Shown here piece by piece: positions 48,401-58,502 of a stretch of 64,000 bases of DNA (position 1 is the stretch's first letter; each line of letters begins with the position of its first letter). The position numbers and the translations under genes were made by a program. The DNA lies in NCBI GenBank assembly GCA_026874595.1, contig CM049312.1, positions 30,197,456-30,261,455 on the forward strand, read 5' to 3'. The notes beneath the pieces were generated by a model. The model did not search any database, was not told the DNA's origin, and was given only the letters and a program-made list of their open reading frames with translations. The DNA is from Sipunculus nudus. Taxonomy: Eukaryota; Annelida; Sipuncula; Golfingiida; Sipunculidae.

Positions 48401-51400
48401 CAATTCTTGGTCTTACAGCCCGTCTCTGAAAGAGAGAGAGAGAGAACCACACAGTCCGGATTTATAATATCTAGAGAATGTTTTAGACTACAGGAGCATG
48501 TCAATTTGAAATTAAATGAAATCACACAAGAACACATGCTTGCATAGATAACCTTGTTTGTGAGTTAAATATTAAGAACTGGAGACAAATGTGGTTGCTT
48601 ACCCGGCAAAGACGTAGTGACGTATTAAAAGAGCCTATAACATTTAATGACGGTATTTGGGAAAACCACATAGTACCAAAAAAATTAGACCCAAGTGCAT
48701 GCACTACATTTATTAAAAATATAACTGTATAGTATCTAGAACGTCTCTCACGCCCTACCAAAAATTTGTTCTTAGGACTCTGGGTTCAAACTGTAAGAAA
48801 CGGGTTAATTTCATTGTCTATTATTATCCCCTTGCAGCAAAATTACAGGGGGGGGGGGGGGGATATAGTAAGGCCACCGTTCGTCCGTCCATCCTTCCCT
48901 CACTCCGTCCGTCCGCTATTGGTTTGTGGACGCATTTTATGCCAAACCATTGACCAAAACCTTTCATCTTTGACATATGGCTCACCAATCCAGTGATTGA
49001 AAATCGCATCGGTTTTAGTTCGCGAAGGCAAACGTCAAGGCCGCAGGACCCATTTCTTAAAAATTTAATACTTTGAAGCCAAAGATTTCATCTTCCACAT
49101 ACTGCTCTGCCACCCAGAGTCGGAAGACTTCTCATATTGCTTTATTGGAAAAAAATGCGGCTAAAAATGAGGTATTTAGTAATTAGTGCCATGAATGCTG
49201 CTTTAGCATAATAATCCAGAAATACAACATGTGCAGAAAGGGCTTTTAAAGATATTTCGGAAAGAATACAGTTATCATTAAATAATATCATGTAGTATTC
49301 AGAAGCAAGTGTTATGTACAAATATATTATGGGTCTATTTACTGTCCATTTGTAAGAGAAATATTGAATTGTGGTTCAAATTTAAACGTTTCGTAATATA
49401 TATTGTGATTTAAATATCGCTGTTCTATTCAGGGGCAGCAAATTGCAGTTTAATATTGTAATAACTTTACGCAATTTAAAATGCACACATCATTATTTGT
49501 CACAAAAAAGATTTGTTTATGTTTAGAAAGTGTTTATTATCTTATAATTTAGAAAATATTTATTGGCAGATAGTGTTATTGTAAAAATCCTTACCGTTTT
49601 GACAAAACTCGCCATGATACATGGAAGAACAGCTGCAGTAATAATCCAGGGTTGGTTTAGGGCCGTAGTCTGACTGGTATAGTTTGCATGTACCACCGTT
49701 TTGACACGGACTGGAACCACAGGGATCGGCTGAAAAGTATGGAGTGCCTTGAAACAATGTTATACTCTTTACGGTAATACTGCTTCTCAGCGCCATCTAG
49801 TATCAAAACTCTAAACTTTAAATATACCTCCCTTGCTAAAACTTTAGTTTTTGTCATAATAAAATTCACATGAACGAAAACATATTAATTTTTTTGCAAT
49901 CCATTTACTGTACAACTATATTTAAAAGTAGTTTTCAAATAAATACACCAAGTAGTCACACATTTTGAGTTTCACCGAATGGAAATAAGATAGCACCGGG
50001 ACGCGGAAGCGACATTACCGTAATGAATGATGAAGACATTTTAGGCAGCCGTTTCAACCTCCTGCCTTTCATCATATGAGAGCTTAAAAATTTAATATCC
50101 TCACTTAGTCTTAGACATATCCTTGATTTATGTTTTATAACCATTCTATATCTGATTTATTAGCCATTAATGCTCAGATCAAGACTGTTCCGCTGGCAGT
50201 TTCTATTAACTTAAACATGTCATAATTAATATGAAAATAATAACCTAGAAAAAATAAGAGTTTCTATATGGTCTGTGTTCTTATTAACTACCTGATAAAT
50301 ACAAAATATTAAAAAAAATCCTACCAAATTCGCAATTTTTTCCCTTGTTGTTTTCTGGACAATCGCATTTATACACGCTTTTATCGTTCAGAAAAGTGTC
50401 CCGGCATGTTCCTCCATTCTGACAAGGATTGTCATCACAGCGGGATTCTGCATATAAAAAAAAAACAATCACAAACACAAAGTTCACAGATCAGAATCAA
50501 AGCTGAAAATAATAGTGGCTTAATATAAAATGTTAAATAGCAGGTAACTATAAGAATAAAAATAATTATTATTAAAACACAACAGGAATATATGATAGAT
50601 ATAAACTTAAGTTTTTTATGTATTATTGAATTAAATTGTTGCACACACACTTATCTGAGGGGTGGTCTAGGCAATAAACATGCGTTTAAAACGTTTAAAA
50701 ATGTTTAAACATGTTACCACTAAAATGGGTGGTAAGGGGTGTATTCCCCCTCTCTGGATTCGCTTTTTCTGGATTCGTAGTTCAGAGGACAATTACTTTT
50801 CAACTTCTCCAACAATGGCGATAGGAGACTGGTCCATGCAATACACGTACTATTATACTAATGGTGTGCGCATTTGTAACGTCATCCACGGTTTTCAAAA
50901 GTCTATACTCGTTTGCACATGAGCACTTCTTTCGGCACTATATTGGTTGAAAAAAACGGGAATATGATGGTATCTGACTAATTTTCAGGTTACCTGTCTT
51001 ATTGGGCATGCATGCTGACTCACCACCACTTTATTGACGACCTGATACTGTCAAGGTTGGTCGTCGATAGGGGCTTGGGTTGGGGGTTAATACACTTACT
51101 AAACTGGCAGTTTTTTCCACCAAATCCATGTGGACAGAAGCAGTAATAAGTTGTTGCCCAATTAGGAACATGACATGTCCCTCCGTTCTGACAGGGATTT
51201 CTGTCTCCAAAGCACTGGTTTTCTGAAAATAAGGTAAGAAAATTCAAATAACTCTATCATAAGCCAAAGAATGTTCTTATCTTATCTGATATCGTTGATC
51301 AGCCAAATGCATTAATATTTGGAAAAACTACAGAACATCCGGTGCATTTTAGGGTAAAATCTGTTTTGTTCCTCACGAACTTCAGAGACCCATAGAAAAA

Positions 51401-52676
51401 AATTTAATTTTTGATTTGTTCTAATGAAACAGTTACTCAGAATAACATATATTAGACTGTATGTACCTGTATCTACCAGTATGTACGTGTATCCATCAGC
51501 ATCGACTGTGTTATTTCTATACTGTATATATAAGATCAGTATTAATTACCTCATGTTCTGCCTTATGATCTCGAGAGGCAAAACCAACGAAGGTACAGAC
51601 TATTTATTTCGGTAAATATGTTCTCATTAAATAAACCATTCCAGGTATGACTAATACGACGGAGGTAAATTCTCATAAAGCATGCAGTTATTAATGCAAC
51701 ACCCCTTTATGCCCAGATTAACGAGGGTGTGGTATTCTATATTCGTGACAGATATTTTGCATTGGAAAACAAAACAAACACAAGATACATGATTCAAGAA
51801 ACTAAATAATATACATTTTACTTCCCAACTTTTTTATATAAATAAGTCAAAGTGTGAATAATTTCCATTTTACAGCCACAACGGTTTCGTGTAACAGGCT
51901 AATCGGAGCGGTTACCTTATACCTATAATCAAAGATTTTCATGTTCTTCGCAGAGCGTATTTGGTCCAAGTACAAGGTATGAACATTTGACATAAGAAAT
52001 GGTATATTGCATTTACCTCTTTCACACATTTCACCAAGGTGGGTGCGTGGACATACACACCGAAACCCTGGGGCTTGAACGGCAGGTACGCAGGATCCGC
52101 TATTCTGACACGGGTTCCTCCCTACACAAGGGCTGACTGAAAAATAAAACCAACAACACTACAACGCTATATCCCTGCAGCAATCTGGTAAATGATACTG
52201 ATTTGTCACTTATACAAGTATGCTATCTGATATTTATGTTTATAAAATTAATTTGGTTTAACAATCAATTTATCAAGTAATTAATTATACATTTGCTGCC
52301 TTGTCTGCCTATACAAATTTCTGTCAGAGTATAATATTTTCTTTCGTGTTGAGTTGCTCTGTAACCTTCCCTTTGCCAATATGATGTCTGTGTATAAGTT
52401 GTGTGAAACCATTTCAATTTTTTTCTGTATTTTCCCATACAGGTCCGCTCCCGATCCTGATGTAATATCAAGCACTTGACGGATATGAATATGTCAAAAA
52501 CGATATCACAGTGTTGTTCTCTTTTCATTTTTTTTGGGTCGGGGGTGGGGTGTGGTGGGGGATGGGTGTAATTTTTGATATTTCACTCGGTTTAGTGTGT
52601 TCCTTTGCATTAAATGTGTGTTCTTTTATAATTAACATACGCCGAATAGTTTATATATATAAATTATATAATATAT

Positions 52677-52709
<33 letters not shown>

Positions 52710-53099
52710 AAATAAATACTACAGGTTTGACGTCTACTAAAATGAAGCTAAGGTTATTTTTGTGCAAGATCATATATATATATATATATATAAAGTACAT
52801 GCATGAAATTAATTAACGCAGGTATTGTACTCTGGTGTATATGATGAAGATTTGAAATCTTAAGTGTCCATGGTCAAGCGGTCCCCACCGTGTTGACACC
52901 TGTCGCCGTAATTCCTCCAGTTACAAAAGCAGTTGTATTTGCGTGACCAGCTAAACTTGCGGCACGTGCCTCCATGTAAACACGGATTACTGTGGCAGGC
53001 ATCCGCGAAGGCTGCACCAGTCACAGTAAACAGATATAATACAGCCACCAAGAGTAGTCTGCGCAGGGTGTCCGACATGTTGCGAAATTGTGACGTCAC
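40961..53099 (-). CDS. secreted protein with six EGF-like domains and a Cys-rich C-terminal region (whole gene model)
   Basis: Read from splice sites on the minus strand: E1 53099-52889, E2 52136-52017, E3 51222-51100, E4 50447-50325, E5 49729-49595, E6 48425-48315, E7 47388-47325, E8 46414-46233, E9 45326-45224, a probable E10 44295-44223 and a probable last exon 41135-40961. E1 gives a signal peptide plus EGF1; E2-E6 each encode one EGF domain with six cysteines and are all phase 1-1, the classical exchangeable EGF exon. E7-E9 then encode a Cys-rich, probably helical part. Junctions E1 through E9 keep one frame. E9 to E10 to the last exon does not join cleanly in the frame that looks most protein-like, so an exon is missing or the assembly has an indel. 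No transmembrane segment is seen, so a secreted matrix, adhesive or immune-type protein is possible. The family is not recognised beyond EGF-like. Confidence 0.7.
41530..41765 (+). repeat. ~36-bp tandem repeat, about six diverged units
   Basis: gttatcctacgttatcccat and catcattatcgagtta recur with period ~36. Three overlapping short frames here are repeat artefacts. Lies in the last intron of the EGF gene model. Confidence 0.8.
42250..42770. repeat. dispersed repeat, short copy (EGF gene intron)
   Basis: Matches 54720-55090 plus 56030-56150: gtatactttccaataacacc, tttaactcggcatat, ttcttaccgcacgaatataa, gcagtccattcccacgtatg and tatcacgacccaagttagg are present in order in both. Only ~65 bases separate the two homologous blocks here. 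Confidence 0.65.
42780..43960 (+). repeat. 33-bp minisatellite, ~35 units
   Basis: Unit gatcctggcctgagaccaga-accgagaccatgt, 33 bp, repeated with substitutions and a few indels. Because 33 is a multiple of three, long open frames appear (43260-43902, minus); these are repeat products, not genes. It lies in the EGF gene between exon 10 and the last exon, if the model holds. Confidence 0.95.
44223..44295 (-). CDS. probable EGF gene exon 10 (phase unresolved)
   Basis: Good acceptor (gatttcttccag) and donor (gtaagt), 73 nt, right strand and spacing. The most protein-like reading is [20 protein letters not shown], echoing the DAGQTLW part of exon 8. Exon 9 ends in phase 2, which would instead put it in a frame starting RMPVLGIW. 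The two frames conflict, so either a small exon of length 1 mod 3 is missing between 44296 and 45223 or there is an indel in the sequence. Confidence 0.5.
44780..44925 (+). repeat. dispersed repeat, copy 2 (EGF gene intron 9)
   Basis: Partner of 14615-14760, about 145 bp, in the intron between exons 9 and 10 of the EGF gene. No coding content. Confidence 0.5.
45224..45326 (-). CDS. EGF gene exon 9: Cys-rich module
   Basis: Acceptor caactttcag, donor gtacta, 103 nt, phase 1 in and 2 out. Encodes [20 protein letters not shown] and then a stretch ending RCNETM: three cysteines in a predicted helical hairpin. An AT microsatellite (45338-45399) lies just upstream of the acceptor in intron 8. Confidence 0.72.
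45338..45399 (+). repeat. (TA)n microsatellite, ~31 units
   Basis: Long uninterrupted TA run 12 bases beyond the acceptor edge of EGF gene exon 9; likely length-variable and hairpin-forming. Confidence 0.95.
46233..46414 (-). CDS. EGF gene exon 8: Cys-rich helical module
   Basis: Acceptor cttcaacag, donor gtaagt, 182 nt, phase 2 in and 1 out. Encodes about 60 residues beginning [18 protein letters not shown], with a [13 protein letters not shown] segment and a later LKC. Probably helical with disulphides. The CxPxDAG pattern recurs in the probable exon 10, hinting at an internal repeat. Family unknown. Confidence 0.75.
47325..47388 (-). CDS. EGF gene exon 7: short Cys-containing linker
   Basis: 64-nt exon with acceptor tatcatag and strong donor gtaagt; enters in phase 1, leaves in phase 2. 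Encodes [21 protein letters not shown]. No family recognised; three cysteines suggest a disulphide-bonded linker after the EGF array. Support is splice-site quality and frame fit on both sides. Confidence 0.65.
47650..48200. repeat. dispersed repeat with gaccttga/ggtcaaggtcacc motifs (EGF gene intron 6)
   Basis: Starts taagtctcctgctcccctat and ends cttcccctatgggagtggag, so the ends are partly inverted. Phrases like tttgaccttgaaaatgtac and gatgaaggtcaaggtcaccg match the repeats at 16.7 and 22.8 kb. A frame at 47858-48259 follows the repeat and is not a gene. Confidence 0.5.
48315..48425 (-). CDS. EGF gene exon 6: EGF domain 6
   Basis: Acceptor lies in a CT repeat ending tttcag. Reads [14 protein letters not shown] then [16 protein letters not shown]: six cysteines. 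The donor CACC followed by gtgtgt at 48314 gives 111 nt and phase 1-1 and joins exon 7 in frame. If it is skipped the frame ends 15 codons on (stop at 48268), so a short alternative C-terminus is possible. A GA/CT microsatellite (48427-48446) forms the polypyrimidine tract. Confidence 0.8.
49595..49729 (-). CDS. EGF gene exon 5: EGF domain 5
   Basis: Acceptor acttttcag, donor gtaagg, 135 nt, phase 1-1. Reads [15 protein letters not shown] then a longer loop and [17 protein letters not shown]. Six cysteines; the C3-C4 loop is 4-5 residues longer than in exons 3 and 4. Confidence 0.87.
50325..50447 (-). CDS. EGF gene exon 4: EGF domain 4
   Basis: Acceptor after a long T-run ending tatatgcag, donor gtagga, 123 nt, phase 1-1. 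Reads [15 protein letters not shown] then [17 protein letters not shown] with six cysteines. Same length as exon 3, suggesting a duplication pair. Confidence 0.87.
51100..51222 (-). CDS. EGF gene exon 3: EGF domain 3
   Basis: Acceptor cttattttcag, donor gtaagtg, 123 nt, phase 1-1. Reads [17 protein letters not shown] and then [16 protein letters not shown]: six cysteines and the GFGGKNC ending typical of EGF domains. Confidence 0.88.
52017..52136 (-). CDS. EGF gene exon 2: EGF domain 2
   Basis: Found from splice sites, not from an ATG-started frame. Acceptor tttttcag, 120-nt exon, donor gtaaat; phase 1 at both ends. Translation gives [15 protein letters not shown], then [17 protein letters not shown], a six-cysteine EGF domain. 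The second AG in the acceptor would give an immediate stop, so the first is used. Confidence 0.85.
52672..52792 (+). repeat. (TA)/(CA) microsatellites
   Basis: Two TA tracts (52689-52709, 52771-52792) and a short CA run, in the 3'-ward flank of EGF exon 1 (intron 1 of 52888-52137 lies beyond them; they sit inside that intron). Confidence 0.9.
52889..53099 (-). CDS. EGF gene exon 1: signal peptide and EGF domain 1
   Basis: Two candidate starts: ATG at 53099 and an in-frame ATG at 53078. The second gives a standard signal peptide ([19 protein letters not shown], then an Ala-rich cleavage region near AFA-DA), so I prefer it. The mature part has six cysteines in EGF order (DAC, NPC, GTC, NC, FC, RC). 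Donor is CACG followed by gtgggg at 52888, weaker than the others but in phase 1 like the rest. Without splicing the frame stops 10 codons further on. Confidence 0.75.
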
Positions 53100-54099
53100 T
53101 TCCTGTACTCAATGTCCTGATAAGAAGAAAGAAGTTGAAATACTGTTGGATCTTCATAAATCTTGTAATGTATTCAACCTATGGCTAACAGAATGGCTTT
53201 GCTATAGGTGTGCGATAGTCTCGAGTTATGCATGTGTATTGATTCCTTTTCTCTAAATATTTAATTATCAAGTAGAAAGCAGTAATAAGGAATAACGTGT
53301 CGTCAGGCCAGCCCTGGACAACAAGCTTCACAAAAGGTATTAATCACTGACGCCTGTAGACAGTGTTGACTTAATGTTGATTAAATAATACAAAATATCT
53401 TTAAATTAAATACATACGGCTGCTCAAGTTAATAGGTATATTATCGTTATATTATTTATATGCACATATTGATTTACTAAAGGAAAGATAACATAGAACT
53501 TCTAAAACATTCTAGTATTATTTGTTTATGAAACAATGCCCGTATAAATGAACAACTTACCAGTCTGTCCCTCAACGTCCTGTCTCAGCTGGTTGGAGTT
53601 GTTTGTCTATTACAGCCTGTCATATGCCCGCATGAAAAATATAGCGCCATCCCGACTACAAATAAATTGCAGTATATTATATGTATTTACTTGACAGATG
53701 TAAAGTGAGGACGGATGGCTGAAAGTGTTGAATGTCCCAAACGTGAGTAATAGCTTTGTCCTCAGTAAAATAGGATGCGGTATTAGCGGGCAAAATTATA
53801 GATGATGAGGGCCATTATTCATAGCACCCAGATTCGTATTCACAAAGATGAAGCTGATATTAGCTATAAAAAATTAGTCGTGCGACAGCTCTTGTAGGCC
53901 TACGTAAAATTTGTATATTAAAGGATACTTTAAAAAATATAACATTCTGAAATTCGGGAATTATCAGCACTACCAGCAAGCACGTGCTTTATCTTCTATT
54001 TATAACGACATTGTCCCGTCAGCGATGTTAAGGTGCAAACAGATTTATATAAAATTTATTTTACATGGACTGTAAAAAAAGTAACTATAACTTATCGGG
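53100..54099. other. 5' flank of the EGF gene
   Basis: Upstream region of exon 1. No TATA box at a convincing distance. A palindromic tgacgtca (CRE-type) lies at 53090-53097, overlapping the first ATG context, so the upstream ATG may be 5' UTR. Otherwise AT-rich non-coding. Confidence 0.4.
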
Positions 54100-54275
54100 C
54101 ACTCTCCATGGCTCAGGTTGTGGGGTTCTGTAGTATAAAAGGGGAAGCTTACCAGAGGGCCCGGAGATAAACACCAGCCTTTAACGGATAATTACAATCC
54201 AATATCATAGCCACCCCAGGGATCGAAACCGGGTCGCCAGCGAAGAAAGTTCAGCGTTTTACACCATCAAATTAT
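54100..54275 (-). mobile_element. SINE-like unit
   Basis: Reverse complement has tggtgtaaaacgctgaa (A-box-like) and acccggtttcgatccctggg (B box) 25-30 bases later, then a body of moderate GC. Head looks tRNA-derived. Not the same body as family 1. A tRNA fold was not convincing. Confidence 0.5.
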
Positions 54276-54719
54276 ATATTTTCGATCAAATACTTTATTT
54301 GAATTATATTGTAATTGAAGGCTGGATTACGGCATAAAACCTACATTGCACATATTGGCACCACCGGGGGGTTAACACTGTCATTAACTGCGTAATTTCT
54401 CTGTCTTGAAAATGATGGTCCAGCTGTGATGTTCTTTTTACTTCGATGCCCCCTATTGACGAAAAGGCAAATTAAACCTCCTGGTGGCCACACGGTTTCA
54501 GGAAAAGTGTTTGGTTTACACTTTTGGAAATATGACTACAATACTTTGATACAACATTTTTCGTGAATTGTTTTTTAACATCCGGGTTATAGTCGGTATG
54601 TATTGGCAGCCCCATGAGCGATTTAAATTTTAATTAAGGGTTTGGAAAGGTCACGAAAATATGATGGGAATGTAAGAATCTCTTAATAGAGAAAATTTCA
54701 TGGCCATTTTGCCAAAATC

Positions 54720-56150
54720 GTCCAAAGTAGAATCCGGACGAACGCTCGAAGGTCGCCTCATTTTGGCCCTCTAACACCAGAGTCTACGACTAGCGTACTG
54801 AGCGTGAGAGTGCCCTTCAGTCCTTCAAGGACAACCGTACTGTAAGGTGTTATGAGGATTCGATACGAAATATCTGACAACGGCTCTTGTCCTGTATAAG
54901 TCCGCAGTCACTTGACATAAGCCAGTTAGTGTTTTTTAGTATACTTTCTAAAAACACCACCCATGTGTGAGGAAAAATTCCGTTTTAACTCAACATAGCG
55001 GTAAGTCTCCTGTATTCTTGTTTAATTTCTGACCACATAAATGAAAGCATGGCTCGCACAAGTTACAGCTCGGTAGCCAACTAGTACTGGATACATTAAT
55101 TTTTTTGGGAGGTAGGGTGCAGCGGCCATTTTGTGTTTTGGGCACAGTTTTGGGCTCGCTTTTGAGGGGGACATCTCCGATGAATTTTCAGGATTGAGCT
55201 CGCTGGGGCTGAATTCGCTGAAGGACGAAGCACTGGGGCCTCGTTTATTGTTGCCTGTGGATCGGCAGTAGGGGAGCGTAGCCTTTCTTGACTTGCGATT
55301 GGTGGCCATCTTTGATTTTGGGCTCAAGATGGGTTGGGTCACGGTTTTGACATCGAATATGGGGTTCCTCGGCCACCAGAGCCCCAGAGTCCGTGTACTG
55401 AACAGTGTTGCGCCCAAGACCGGTGAAGGGGTGAATTTCAAAATAGCGGAAGCCGGCCGTTTCGGATTTCGAGTTCTCTCGGATTCCCCGCACTTTTGCG
55501 AGGGACATCCTCGCTAATTTTGTCGGTAACTTTCAGTGGGACGTTTTCCTGAGGTGTCGGCCTTCGCTCTCCGCGGTTGCGGAGATGCTCCAGATTATCC
55601 AACTATGCAAGTGTTATTTTTTGTATTAGGATAATATCCAGTTCGAATTTATATGCCATATAGATCGATAGTAAACATAAATACCTTGCCATGCAATTAA
55701 ATTGCGTTGTCCATCATTACTTAATTGGGTAGGTTATTCTATTTTTCTGTCCTTTGCAAATGCTTTTTTATCATTGTTTTAATTATATGTGTGCATGTTT
55801 CGAATTTACTATAATATGTGTATCTATATGCATTTTTTTCGGACAAGAAAACATGTTTTGTTATCCTTAATGGCTATATGCAATCATTTTAAAATCATGT
55901 TTAAATTATATGTCTCCTTACCACAGAGACGGGTTTTCATGTTTATGTTTGAGTTCACGTGTATTTATTTTTTCTAAATCACCTTTCGAAGCCTGTTGTT
56001 CAGATGATCGGCTGTATACTACGATATCAGTGCAGCAGGATAGGTGAGCGCTGCAGTAAATTCTTCCGTATGGCTTGAAACACGACTCAAGTTGGTCCTA
56101 CCTGTTCAGTAAAAATGCCGACAGAGTCGTGTAAACTTAACGGCCGTTGA
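54720..56150. repeat. dispersed repeat, long copy with ~0.94-kb internal segment
   Basis: Homologous to 42250-42770 at both ends (54720-55090, 56030-56150). Between them is a segment of about 940 bases, of which 55095-55600 is much richer in GC than anything nearby. On the minus strand that part has overlapping open frames of 139 and 87 codons, one being Lys/Ser-rich (RKSRKATLPYCRSTGNNKRG onward). This may be the start of a transposon ORF; nothing is recognised. Confidence 0.55.
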
Positions 56151-56187
56151 TACGCCATAGTGGTATTATTCCCTGTGGTTCATTAGC

Positions 56188-56403
56188 TATGCGGATCCAG
56201 GATTTAGGAAAAGGGGGGGGGGGGGGGTGGTCCAACCCAGGAGGTCTAATGAAAATCCTTAAAAAAAGGTCATCAGGTCCGAAAAAGGGGGGGGGGTTCC
56301 AGGCCGCAAAATTTCGTCTAAATCCCTTTAAAAAAGGTTGCTTCGGGTGAAAAAGGGGGGTCCGAACCCCCTTGACCCCCCCCCCCCCCCGATCCACTTC
56401 TGT
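56188..56403. mobile_element. MITE-like element, GGATCC family, copy 2
   Basis: Ends tgcggatccaggatttagg and gatccacttctg. Inner ttccaggccgcaaaatttcg is shared with copy 1. G- and C-runs of 10 or more flank both ends and make short reads across it error-prone. Confidence 0.6.
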
Positions 56404-57109
56404 TGTGCCAGAAACTCTGAACGAATTTCTGTATTATAGCTGCAGAACCTGTGACGTTAAATATTCTAATACTGTTTTAATTATTAGCCATCATTTATTA
56501 AGTTCAAACATTTCGGGTAATCTGTTTAACTACTTCTGGAAAAATGTAAAGAATGAAACCAGATGTCAAAGTCCAGGACCTTTCTGTCCGAGTCTCTGTC
56601 CCATTCTCGACTCGACTTAACTAGAGTATACGTATTATTACGTTCTGTTCAAGTCCAACAGTCTTTGTTAACGACATGTTGTCAGCAGTAGCAGGGCGCT
56701 TAGATCTAAAAAGAGACGTTTGTAGGTTTTTACCTAAAAATATTTATTATCAGCGTTAAGTTTAATAAAATAGTCAAGTAAAAACCTCAACGCCTTCCCC
56801 CCCCCCCCCCCCCCACACACACACTTTTCTTACAACACTGATGATAAAATATCTCTGAATCAACTATAGTATGAAAGAAAATTTTTATTCAAAGGATGGG
56901 TCCATATCTATTGGTGGCACTGTCTTAAATAAAGATTAGAGGAATCGATAGGATAATAATGATGATATGTTATTATTAAGCCTTCTGCTTTTATATCTTT
57001 TATATACACGGGGTTAGGAATAATGCCGAAGTCATAACCTGTCATTCAGAAATAAGAAAGAATCTCTAATGAGTTATATTATAACTGACCTAAAAACCAT
57101 CTGATGTAA

Positions 57110-58350
57110 AGCGTTTACTCTTTGTCCGTCGTTCGCCCGCCCTACAAGCCGTCTCTCCGTCTTTCTGTTCTTCCGTTACCAGGGCACAAATCGTTACTCG
57201 TCGGCCAGAAGCCTTTTTACTTAAAATCCAGGGAGGTCCATATAAAGCTCCCTGGACACCTGAAATTAGGTCACTGCGGACTATATTCTTTTAGTTATTG
57301 GGCTTGTTATAGCAACCCGGAATAACTAAATATTTGATACAGAAGCTCCAGTATCCGAATAACAAATGCATTGATTGCCATGATTCTTTCCATGCATATT
57401 GATCATGGAGTTAAGACTGTTTTCGTCAACTGTATTTATTATTAATTTTTATGCATTTCCTCCATTTTGGAGACATTCAAATGAAGCACTTAAGAGGTTA
57501 ACGCTACCCAAACCGTAACCGTTAGGCCTAGAAACCCCTGACTGTACATCTAAGGACGTCCTGAGCACAACTCCTTGGAAACCTGGAATTAGGTCAAGGT
57601 GATCTTTATTCTGCCAAGTACTAGCCAAAAAACATGATTTAGGCCACCCAGTAAGACCGGGATCAAAATTAATTATTGGACCTAGAAGATCTCTGCCAAT
57701 TACAGTCTCTGAGTAGAGCCTGTTTTTGCCCCCCCCCCCCCGAATAATAAAAAAATATTAAAAAGCTCCATTATCAGAATAGCAAATGCATTAATTGACA
57801 TGATTGTATCCATAAAAATTTATCATGGCGTGTTTCATCTTTCCTGATGACTGGTGGAACCAGCTTTATTTCTTCTAATTTTTCGCATTACTTTATATAT
57901 TTTTGATATATTCAAATGAAGAATCCGGCAATTACTGTGACCTCTATTCTGCAAGATTTGTGAAAGAATAAAATTTGTACACCCTATAAGACACATTTGC
58001 ATGATCGGTTACAGGTAGACCTAGAAACGTCTAATTTGACGGGAGTTTCCTGTAAAAATTCCGTTTGAACCTGAATTAATGTCCTTGTGTCCTATATTCT
58101 GTGAGCTGTGTGAAAGAACATGGTTTAAGCACTCTATTAGTTATACTGGCACAAATTGTAGCAATTCGACCTAGAAACTACTAAACTGGCATATAAGAAG
58201 TTCCTGGTAAAAGCTTCTTTGAAACCCTAAATAAGGTCACTGTAACCTGTTTTCTAAGGACTATGGACAAAAAGCCTGATTTTTTTTTAGCAATCTGGAA
58301 GTCATTTCACCTATTGTTCAAGGTTCCTTATAAAATATTTTCAACAGATC
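57110..58350 (+). mobile_element. inverse copy of the 7.4-8.8 kb element family
   Basis: Begins tactctttgtccgtcgttcg, complement of the gacggacaaagagt end at ~8760, and continues with ccagggaggtccatataaag, the complement of the ctttt/catggacctccctgg phrase. Similar units recur near 57560 and 58190. More diverged than the 7.4-kb copy. Confidence 0.5.
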
Positions 58351-58502
58351 TTAACACATTTAGTAATGTATGTGTCATTTGTATGTCAAATTCAGGTGAG
58401 CGTCATGGCCAATGGGCCAATATTTTTTTAATAAAAATGACACATATGTCATTTTTACGTCATATTCCATTTATGTGTTCTTTCATTTACAATGATTTAA
58501 AG

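Noticed and set aside
52933-53256. 107-codon + strand frame
   Set aside because: Overlaps the signal peptide and EGF1 exon in antisense; no domain.
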